DNA from: Planctomycetota bacterium
GTDB taxonomy: Bacteria > Planctomycetota > Planctomycetia > Pirellulales > Thermoguttaceae
Length of the DNA stretch: 7,527 nucleotides
Assembly (NCBI GenBank): GCA_023621895.1
Contig: JAMOAF010000130.1
Span: forward strand, 1-7,527
Reading direction: 5' to 3'
In this document: piece after piece, positions 1-4,964 of the stretch
How positions within the stretch are numbered: the first letter of the stretch is position 1
Layout of the letters: the number at the start of each line of letters is the position of its first letter
Position numbers and translations under genes: made by a program
The notes under the pieces: model-generated
Database searches by the model: none
Seen by the model: only the letters and a program-made list of their open reading frames with translations
Told to the model about the DNA's origin: nothing

Positions 1-166
1 GCGCAAAACGACGCAATTTCCCACCATTGAGACTGGTGATATACCCCACCGAACGGTTGCATCCATCAGTAACAATTGCAGGAAAACACGTCCCAGGATG
101 GAGTCCTGCCCCCCTCTAAAGATTTGAGAGCCGCGCGCCCCGCCCGTCGCCTCCCGCCCGCCTCCC

Positions 167-222
167 CGGTGATCTGTCCCCCGTGAGCTGTCCGCTGTAA
201 CCTGTCATCGGTGACCTGTTTC
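167..222. repeat. Degenerate 14-bp tandem repeat (7-bp sub-period) upstream of the SMP-30 gene
   Basis: Four versions of a 10-mer with consensus GTRANCTGTY begin at 169, 183, 197 and 211, exactly 14 bp apart: GTGATCTGTC, GTGAGCTGTC, GTAACCTGTC and GTGACCTGTT. Read in sevens, CTGT opens the unit at 174, 188, 195, 202 and 216. The array ends about 27 bp before the first start codon, so it would lie in the promoter or 5' leader. Its role is unknown; it may be a simple-sequence repeat or a phased set of binding sites. The rest of 1-248 holds a small stem (CAGGA/TCCTG at 94-108) and no gene or clear promoter that I can identify. Confidence 0.6.
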
Positions 223-248
223 GCAACGCAATAAGAAAGTCATTCTCG

Positions 249-1127
249 ATGGATCAATCTGCACAACTCGTTGTTGACGCGCGAGCGACGCTCGGCGAGG
301 GCCCCGTTTGGCACCCCGGCCACCAGCGGCTGACCTGGGTCGACATCCAGGCGGGCAAGCTCCACGTCTACGATCCGCGTGGTGAAGCTGACCGCGTTTA
401 CGACGTCGGGTGCCTTGTTGGGGCGGCCGTCCCCCGGCAGAGCGGCGGGATGATTTTGGCCACGGAGCACGGTTTCGAGGCGTTTGAATTCGAGACATGC
501 AAGAGGACGCCGCTTGGCGACCCCGAGGCTCACTTGCCCAACAACCGGTTCAACGACGGCAAATGCGACGCGCGCGGCCGATTCTGGGCCGGCACGATGA
601 GCATGGTGAGGGAACTAGGGGCCGGAAGCCTCTACGTGCTTGAGCCCGGCGGAGAGATCCGGCACGTGTTGGGGGGCGTGACCACGTCGAATGGTCTGGG
701 TTGGAGCCCCGACGGGCGGACGATGTACTACATCGATACGCCGACCCTTCAAGTGGCCGCCTTCGATTTTGATGAGACTCGTGGGACGATCGCGGGGCGG
801 CGCGTCGCCGTTTCATTTCCAGAAGGGGTGGGGAGGCCCGATGGGATGGCCGTCGACGCCGCAGGCATGCTCTGGATAGCCCACTGGGACGGCGGACGCG
901 TGACGCGCTGGAATCCAGGCGATGGTTCGCTGCTGGCCACGATCCGCGTCCCGGCCGACCGCACGAGTTGCTGCGCGTTTGGAGGGGAAGACCTCGATAT
1001 TCTCTTCATCACCACGGCGCGCCACGGCCTGAGCGCTGAAGCGTTGCAGCGCCAACCGCATGCCGGCGGCTTGTTCGCCGCGAGGCCAGCCGTCCGCGGC
1101 CTTGCCAGCCACTCGTACGCCGGTTGA
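249..1127 (+). CDS. SMP-30/gluconolactonase-family protein (regucalcin-like)
   Basis: A 292-residue protein of the SMP-30/gluconolactonase/LRE-like six-bladed beta-propeller family, the usual full length. These divalent-metal enzymes hydrolyse sugar-acid lactones such as gluconolactone, in the cytoplasm when, as here, no signal peptide is present. The family metal ligands are recognisable: Glu17 in LGEGPVWHP, Asn148 in TSNGLGWSPDG and Asp198 in RPDGMAVD. Arg100 and Asn102 in NNRFNDGKCD match the substrate-contact positions of regucalcin. The C-terminal GGLFA...VRGLASHSYAG matches the family ending. The ATG at 249 is chosen because LGEGP then falls at the normal distance from the N-terminus; the upstream AAGAAAG at 233-239 is only a weak ribosome site. 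The gene stands alone, convergent with the RRM gene. The exact lactone cannot be told from sequence; members also include arabinonolactonases and other sugar lactonases. Confidence 0.93.
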   Translation: MDQSAQLVVDARATLGEGPVWHPGHQRLTWVDIQAGKLHVYDPRGEADRVYDVGCLVGAAVPRQSGGMILATEHGFEAFEFETCKRTPLGDPEAHLPNNRFNDGKCDARGRFWAGTMSMVRELGAGSLYVLEPGGEIRHVLGGVTTSNGLGWSPDGRTMYYIDTPTLQVAAFDFDETRGTIAGRRVAVSFPEGVGRPDGMAVDAAGMLWIAHWDGGRVTRWNPGDGSLLATIRVPADRTSCCAFGGEDLDILFITTARHGLSAEALQRQPHAGGLFAARPAVRGLASHSYAG

Positions 1128-1302
1128 ACCGGGATTAAGCGGGCACGATTTCGGGAATCGGCTGAAGTGATTGCCAGTTCTACGGGGAAAATCCGGGCGG
1201 AATGAGCAGCGTGCGCAGCGCCAAGGCAAGACGCGCGCATCGCGGCCAAACCGAGAGGAGGCCGAGAGACGCTCCCCCCGAGCGCTGTCGTGGACAGGCA
1301 TT

Positions 1303-1369
1303 GCCCCGATTTCGCGGCCCGCTTCCTTGCTCGGCGGCAGGAGAATTGCGGTTGCCGCGAAAACGGGGC
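1303..1369. repeat. 67-nt near-complete inverted repeat / hairpin
   Basis: The outer arms GCCCCGATTTCGCGGC (1303-1318) and GCCGCGAAAACGGGGC (1354-1369) are reverse complements at 15 of 16 positions, with one A-A mismatch. After a TT bulge (1352-1353), CCGC (1319-1322) pairs with GCGG (1348-1351). The interior can continue with CCT/AGG and GC/GC pairs up to a TCGGCG loop. Almost the whole element therefore folds on itself, on either strand. It sits between two convergent genes, where a two-way transcription end, an mRNA 3' stabiliser or a dispersed palindromic repeat would all fit. There is no T-run on either side. Confidence 0.7.
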
Positions 1370-1430
1370 CGTTCCTGCTGGATTTACCCCCGGCGATGGA
1401 ACCGGTGGGCCCAATTGAGCCTTGGCAGTC

Positions 1431-1448
1431 CGCCCCCCGCGAGGGGCG
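1431..1448 (-). terminator. Possible weak terminator hairpin after the RRM gene
   Basis: CGCCCC (1431-1436) and GGGGCG (1443-1448) form a 6-bp all-GC stem with a 6-nt loop, two bases beyond the RRM stop codon on the minus strand. The downstream minus-strand sequence is not T-rich, so this is at best a weak or Rho-assisted end, or only an RNA-stabilising stem. Confidence 0.3.
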
Positions 1449-1450
1449 TT

Positions 1451-1750
1451 CTACCAGCGGCCGCCTCGGCCACCGCCGCCTCGGCGGCCACCGCCGCCTC
1501 CGCGGTCTTCGCGCGGCTTGGCTTCGTTGACCGTGATCGAACGGCCGCCCACCTTCTGGAGGTTCATGCCCTCGATCGCCGCTTTGCCCTCGTCGTCGTT
1601 GGGCATTTCGACGAAGGCGAAACCGCGGGGCCGGCCCGTCTCGCGGTCGGTGATGATGCTCACGCGACTGACTTCCCCAAAAGCCGCGAACGCCTCTCGG
1701 AGTTCACTTTCCGTCGTATCGTACGACATGTTGCCAACATAAATGTTCAT
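1451..1750 (-). CDS. Single-RRM glycine-rich RNA-binding protein
   Basis: A 99-residue protein with one RNA recognition motif (about residues 1-78) and a Gly/Arg tail (84-99). RNP2 is IYVGNM at residues 3-8. RNP1 is RGFAFVEM at 42-49, with the aromatic RNA-stacking positions Phe44 and Phe46. The length and the MNIYVGN start match the short RNA-binding proteins of cyanobacteria and many other bacteria, which bind single-stranded RNA and are often cold-induced. The ATG at 1750 is chosen over in-frame upstream starts because the RRM begins here and GAGGAG lies 10 nt upstream (1761-1766 on the minus strand). The tail DNA contains a perfect 15-bp direct repeat (1468-1482 and 1486-1500, 18-bp period), so its length may vary between strains. 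It lies 157 bp downstream of the PPIase gene on the same strand, enough for its own promoter, though I find no clear -10. Its RNA targets cannot be told. Confidence 0.93.
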   Translation of the reverse strand: MNIYVGNMSYDTTESELREAFAAFGEVSRVSIITDRETGRPRGFAFVEMPNDDEGKAAIEGMNLQKVGGRSITVNEAKPREDRGGGGGRRGGGGRGGRW

Positions 1751-1760
1751 CAAACGGAAT

Positions 1761-1766
1761 CTCCTC
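1761..1766 (-). promoter_or_regulatory. Ribosome binding site of the RRM gene
   Basis: The minus strand reads GAGGAG, separated by 10 nt from the ATG at 1750. It decides the start: the in-frame codons further upstream add about 70 residues of low-complexity sequence with no domain. Confidence 0.6.
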
Positions 1767-1907
1767 GCACACACACAAAACAGGAAACACTCGATCTGTG
1801 AGCCGGTCCACCTCGGGGGAATCGTCCGCTTTTCGGCCGGCCAATCTTCGCGGGCGCGGCCGAACTGAGCGCCCGTCCCCTTCGACGCGGACGCACCACG
1901 CCCCCAG

Positions 1908-2861
1908 TTATCCCTTGGAAATCTCCACCTTGGTGGCCTTGCGCTGCTCCCGGGCAGCATTTTGCCACAAGTCCATGAAAAGCACCCGCCTCACCGAGTC
2001 CTTAGCCATGTCAAAGGTCATCTCGCCGGGCTTTGTCTCGGTCACCTTGATCAGGTGGTAGCCGAAATCGGTTTCCACCGGCTGGCTGACCTGGCCGACA
2101 GGCAGGGCAAAGGCTGCCGCGGCGAACGGTTCGACCATCTGGCCGTGCCGGGCAAAGAAGCCCAGATCGCCGCCCTGGGCGCTGCTCGGGCAAGCCGAAT
2201 ACTTCTTGGCCGCCGCGGCAAAGTCCAGCCCGCCGACGATCTCCTGGCGGATCAGCGCGATCTTCTCCGAAGCCGCCTTGCGGTCCTGCGGAGTGCTCGT
2301 TTCCTCCAGCTTGATCAACACGTGGCTGGCCTTGACCTGCGTCCCGTCGAATTCCTGCTTATGAGCGGCGAAATGCTCTTGGAGCTTCTGGTCGTTGATC
2401 TGCGATTCGGCGTACTTTTTGAACGCCATCTGTTCCCCAATTTGCCCGCGGAGCGATTCCTCCGTGAGGCCCTCGGCCTTCAAGGCCTGGGCAAAGTCCA
2501 CGCCCGCCTCGGCCACCTGCTTCTTGATTGCGGCAATCGCTCCGTCGATATCCTTTGCGTCGGCGGTGATCTTCTTGGCCACGAGGAACTGCTTCACCAG
2601 CCGCCCGTCAATGATTGAATTGAGAATCATGCCGCGAATTTCCTTCATTGTCTCGGGCGGTACCTGCTGCCCCTGCAACTGGGAACGCACGGCGTCGCTC
2701 AGCTCCGTCTCGGTGATCTTGTCGGCGCCCACCGTGGCGACGACCTTGTCCTGCACGACAAGCGGCCGCGACAACTGGGGAACCACCTCCTGGGAAACAA
2801 CCGGCGCGGACAGCACGCTCAATGCGATCACGGCGACGGCAAACACTCTGGACAGGCACAT
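1908..2861 (-). CDS. Secreted parvulin-type peptidyl-prolyl cis-trans isomerase (SurA/PrsA-like)
   Basis: A 317-residue foldase that should catalyse cis-trans isomerisation of peptidyl-proline bonds and chaperone proteins outside the cytoplasm. Residues 1-24 form a signal peptide: Arg5, a hydrophobic run, then APVVSQE as a plausible cleavage site with no lipobox cysteine. Residues about 36-165 are a SurA-type helical N-terminal chaperone region. Residues about 174-275 are the rotamase domain: VKASHVLIK with His180, CPSSAQGGDLGFF with Cys224 at the usual parvulin active-site position, VEPFAAAAFAL, and FGYHLIKV with His269. A short helical tail (281-317) follows. There is one rotamase domain, unlike the two in E. 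coli SurA, so the layout is nearer PrsA or the SurA_N-plus-PPIC proteins common in Gram-negatives. The ATG at 2861 has a purine-rich AAGAGAG just upstream. Its specific clients are unknown. Confidence 0.93.
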   Translation of the reverse strand: MCLSRVFAVAVIALSVLSAPVVSQEVVPQLSRPLVVQDKVVATVGADKITETELSDAVRSQLQGQQVPPETMKEIRGMILNSIIDGRLVKQFLVAKKITADAKDIDGAIAAIKKQVAEAGVDFAQALKAEGLTEESLRGQIGEQMAFKKYAESQINDQKLQEHFAAHKQEFDGTQVKASHVLIKLEETSTPQDRKAASEKIALIRQEIVGGLDFAAAAKKYSACPSSAQGGDLGFFARHGQMVEPFAAAAFALPVGQVSQPVETDFGYHLIKVTETKPGEMTFDMAKDSVRRVLFMDLWQNAAREQRKATKVEISKG

Positions 2862-3365
2862 AAATGGCTCTCTTGTCTTAAAGAATCGGGGGTAAGGGCA
2901 AAAACAGGGAAAGGCGGCGCTTGCCGGCGGTCAGGGAGAGGCGCGCGACCCGCGGGGGGCGGAGATTCACCAAACGGGCGATCGCCCAGAAGCTGCTGTC
3001 GCAATACACTGGTCGGAAAAACCCTCACGTGGCGCACAGCGACGGCATACAACTCGACTGCCAATCCGCCGCCAAAAAACTATCCTCGGCCGGGCATGCG
3101 CCCGAACCTATCGCAAAACCGACCAGACAACCGAAACCTGCAACCGGAAAAACACGACAGCAGAATTAGCGGATGGTCCCCGCGCCAAACAGGCGGAGGC
3201 TCAAGTCGGAGCTCAACGCTCGCAAAAACGCCAAGCGGCCTGCCCGCCAAGACCATCCCTTGCGCGACGCCAAAGCCGGCAAACCCCTTTTGGTCGGATG
3301 GCTCCCACCAAGGTGGGCCACTCGATGAAGTCCTCCTAGTCTAGCTTCGCAGCCGAAGCGGGACA
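2862..3365. other. Long gene-free gap upstream of the PPIase gene
   Basis: About 500 bp separate two minus-strand genes. Open frames of about 70-80 codons exist here on both strands, but their products are rich in Arg, Pro and Gln and show no domain or ribosome site, so I do not call them. The stretch must hold the PPIase promoter, yet I see no convincing -35/-10 pair on the minus strand. Visible structure: a perfect 12-bp palindrome at 2976-2987 and the palindrome group at 3304-3378. A small RNA or a decayed gene cannot be excluded. Confidence 0.5.
2976..2987. promoter_or_regulatory. Perfect 12-bp palindrome GGGCGATCGCCC
   Basis: The 12 bases are self-complementary and lie about 115 bp upstream of the PPIase start. 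The core GCGATCGC is also a site favoured by some DNA methylases and is over-represented in some bacterial genomes, so it may be a genome-wide motif rather than a local operator. Confidence 0.35.
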
Positions 3366-3378
3366 AGACCAAAGGTCT
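3304..3378 (-). terminator. Three palindromes in a row at the 3' end of the metallopeptidase gene
   Basis: Reading away from the gene on the minus strand: AGACC-TTT-GGTCT (3366-3378), whose stem overlaps the TAG stop codon; GCTTCG-GCTG-CGAAGC (3344-3359), a perfect 6-bp stem with a 4-nt loop; and CCCACC-TT-GGTGGG (3304-3317), another perfect 6-bp pairing. Their position directly after a stop codon suggests a transcript 3' end. No T-run follows any of them, so termination may need Rho, or the stems may protect the RNA end. Confidence 0.4.
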
Positions 3379-4462
3379 ACGGCCGCTCCCACTGGAGGAT
3401 GATTTGGCGAGGCCGTTCGGGCGGCATGGGATGGCTCAGGTGGGCCCGTTGCGGGGCGGACTCCAGGATGCCGGCACGCTCGGGCGCGAGCGGCTCGGGC
3501 GTTTCACCCGAGGCGCGCCATCCGCCGGACCCTTGATCCATGACCGCAGAGTTGATCGGAGAATTCAAGGCCGAGGCTGGTTGGGGGGAGAGGGAAACGA
3601 AGTCGGCGGCAGGCTGTGTTCCCCCTCCGTCGCGGTAGATCAAGTTGGGCCGCGGCCGCGACTGGCTGGCCAGGGCTGCCCGCGGCGGTGCTTGCTGATC
3701 GGCGGCCAGGGCCCTCGGCGCGTCGATCTGCGGAAAGCCCCGTGCCACCCAGTTGAGCCAAGAGTTTTGAAGCGTGCCGAGGCTGGTATGTCCGTAGTGG
3801 CGGCTGATCGCCGCGGTCCATTGGTCATTTTGCAGACCATCGTTTAGAAACGTTAGAAACTTGCGTCTTCCGCCGTTCTGAATCAGGTATTCGGCGAGCG
3901 AGAATCCCTGGGCGTAAAGCGGCATGATGTCCCGGGGATACTCTTTCATTGCAAACATGTTGTTGAAGGGAATCCCACGATTGTCTTGGAGAAACTCGAC
4001 GAGCATCTTGCGGTGCCGCATCCGCTCGCTGGGGTGCTCCGCCGAGGTGGCGGCTCCTTCGTCGGCCCAGCGAGGGAGCGGGCAGCGGAAGTAGCTTGCC
4101 AACACCATGTGCGTGATCTCGTGGGGCAGGACCGAGTCGAGTATCCGCTCGTGGGGGCCTTGAATCGTCATCCGCCAACCGAAGACCTCGCCCCGGTCGA
4201 ACAGAAACGTCGTCGCTCCGCCCGCTCCAAGCCGCTCCCCCACCTCGACGGTGATCCGGCAGCGGTCGGCCCAGCGGGGCATCTCCTCGCCGACCCAAGC
4301 GATGGCCAGTTCGCGTCGCAGTCGCTCGGCCGTTTGACCGTACAGCGCGGCGCGACCGGTATCGCGGGTCTCGATGAGAAAATTGGGCGTCGGGTAGCTG
4401 GCGCCAAGCGAGGCGGCCAACAGAGCTGCAACCAGCAGCGTGCGGGAAAGGCGAGCGTCCAT
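3377..4462 (-). CDS. Secreted HExxH zinc metallopeptidase, MA-like, with disordered C-terminal tail
   Basis: A 361-residue predicted exported zinc protease. Residues 1-22 look like a signal peptide: two Arg, then LLVAALLAASLGA. The catalytic core holds HEITH at 114-118, fitting HExxH with two zinc-binding His and the catalytic Glu115. It is followed by RWADEG with Glu135 as the likely third zinc ligand, the arrangement of gluzincins and of Pfam Peptidase_MA_2-type proteins. The helix-rich part with LYAQGFSLAEYL (182-193) fits the same family. From about residue 249 the chain is rich in Pro, Ala, Ser and Gln and probably disordered. The ATG at 4462 is preferred: GGAG lies 11 nt upstream and the signal peptide is better shaped. 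An in-frame ATG at 4483 adds seven residues but has only a hairpin in front of it. The substrate is unknown. It is divergent from the C45 gene. Confidence 0.82.
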   Translation of the reverse strand: MDARLSRTLLVAALLAASLGASYPTPNFLIETRDTGRAALYGQTAERLRRELAIAWVGEEMPRWADRCRITVEVGERLGAGGATTFLFDRGEVFGWRMTIQGPHERILDSVLPHEITHMVLASYFRCPLPRWADEGAATSAEHPSERMRHRKMLVEFLQDNRGIPFNNMFAMKEYPRDIMPLYAQGFSLAEYLIQNGGRRKFLTFLNDGLQNDQWTAAISRHYGHTSLGTLQNSWLNWVARGFPQIDAPRALAADQQAPPRAALASQSRPRPNLIYRDGGGTQPAADFVSLSPQPASALNSPINSAVMDQGSGGWRASGETPEPLAPERAGILESAPQRAHLSHPMPPERPRQIILQWERP

Positions 4463-4488
4463 GCTCTCGCTTGCTCCGTACATGAGTT

Positions 4489-4538
4489 GTCCGGCGGATC
4501 GGCCGTATCCTTACGGCCGCGACATCATGCCGCCGGAC
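4489..4538 (-). promoter_or_regulatory. Nested perfect inverted repeats at the 5' end of the metallopeptidase gene
   Basis: The outer arms GTCCGGCGG (4489-4497) and CCGCCGGAC (4530-4538) pair perfectly over 9 bp. Inside them CGGCCGTA (4500-4507) and TACGGCCG (4512-4519) pair perfectly over 8 bp with a 4-nt loop. In the minus-strand RNA that loop reads AGGA. A weak minus-strand -10 candidate, CGTAAT, lies at 4544-4549, which would put the transcript start at the foot of this structure. It may be a leader RNA hairpin, a 5' stabiliser or a dyad operator. Confidence 0.55.
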
Positions 4539-4675
4539 CGTCCATTACGCAAAAAACGGGCCAAAACGCACAAAAGACCGCTTGCCCCTCGCGATCGTCT
4601 CCGTCAGGCCGCAAATTCCGGTGTTTTTTCGAACCTATCGGGCTGTTCGGCCGCGGGTCCGTTCCGGGTCCGGCT

Positions 4676-4690
4676 TTGTAACTTTTACAA
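4676..4690. promoter_or_regulatory. Operator-like dyad TTGTAA-CTT-TTACAA
   Basis: Two perfect 6-bp half sites are separated by 3 bp, in an AT-rich patch that stands out in GC-rich surroundings between divergent genes. Its shape is that of a dimeric repressor site. I cannot assign a regulator, and no regulator gene is present in the window. Confidence 0.35.
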
Positions 4691-4758
4691 GTTCTACCCG
4701 CCCGGCTGGAAAGTGCAAAGGCCGATTTCCGGACGCGCGGCGAATCTACGCCCTTTGG

Positions 4759-4790
4759 CACGCTGCAACAGGCCAGGGCGTTGCAGCGTG
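4759..4790. repeat. Perfect 11-bp inverted repeat with 10-nt loop
   Basis: CACGCTGCAAC (4759-4769) and GTTGCAGCGTG (4780-4790) are exact reverse complements around a 10-nt loop. It lies 175 bp upstream of the C45 start codon. With no T-run after it on either strand it is not a standard terminator. It could be a leader hairpin, an operator pair or a REP-like palindrome. Confidence 0.55.
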
Positions 4791-4951
4791 GGCGCATTGG
4801 GCGGCCGGCTCCGCGGATATCCATCCTTCCATCCGTTGGATTCTGGTTTGGACCACGACCCGGACTTACAATGGCGGCAATTGGCCGGTTGTTGGTCCCT
4901 GCTGCTCCAAGACCAGAGCCGGTGCGACCAGCACCCACGCTCAACAGAAAC

Positions 4952-4956
4952 GGGAG
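4952..4956 (+). promoter_or_regulatory. Ribosome binding site of the C45 gene
   Basis: GGGAG lies 8 nt before the ATG at 4965. With the signal peptide that follows, it fixes this start against the long in-frame extension upstream. Confidence 0.65.
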
Positions 4957-4964
4957 AGCATCGC

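Larger units (their letters stand above)
1128..1450. other. Gene-free gap between convergent genes, with hairpins
   Basis: This 323-bp stretch separates the ends of the SMP-30 gene and the RRM gene. Open frames crossing it on both strands show no recognisable domain and mostly mirror the neighbouring genes, so I call no protein here. It contains a small stem 18 bp after the SMP-30 stop (CGATT/AATCG at 1146-1160), the large hairpin at 1303-1369 and a GC stem at 1431-1448. None is followed by a clear run of T, so intrinsic termination is possible but not shown. Confidence 0.6.
4539..4964. other. Gene-free divergent control region upstream of the C45 gene
   Basis: The frame of the C45 gene stays open through this region to 4440, but that extension has no domain, precedes the signal peptide and overlaps the start of the divergent gene, so I treat it as non-coding. 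The region contains a repeated GGGTCCG (4655-4661 and 4666-4672, 11-bp spacing), the dyad at 4676-4690 and the inverted repeat at 4759-4790. TACAAT at 4867-4872 is a possible -10 for the C45 gene, but the best upstream partner, TTGGAC at 4848-4853, is only 13 bp away, so the promoter is uncertain. Confidence 0.55.

Noticed and set aside
749..1414. A roughly 220-codon minus-strand frame overlapping the SMP-30 gene and the following gap
   Set aside because: It is largely antisense to the SMP-30 gene, and its product is Arg/Ala/Pro-rich with no recognisable motif.
1202..1801. A roughly 200-codon plus-strand frame across the gap and the RRM gene
   Set aside because: It runs antisense to a clear RRM gene, has no domain and no good ribosome site; GC-rich DNA gives such frames freely.
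1962..2618. A long plus-strand frame inside the PPIase gene
   Set aside because: It is fully antisense to a gene with clear parvulin motifs, and its product looks like a reverse-complement artefact.
2921..3169. A small basic 82-codon plus-strand frame in the long gap
   Set aside because: Its Arg/Lys/Gln-rich composition, lack of a ribosome site and lack of any motif make it indistinguishable from chance.
4848..4872. TTGGAC...TACAAT as a promoter for the C45 gene
   Set aside because: The spacing is only 13 bp, too short for a standard sigma-70 promoter, so it is mentioned only as a possible -10.
4440..4964. A 175-codon upstream extension of the C45 gene
   Set aside because: The added sequence has no domain, contains strong inverted repeats, overlaps the divergent gene start and would bury a good signal peptide and ribosome site at 4952-4965.
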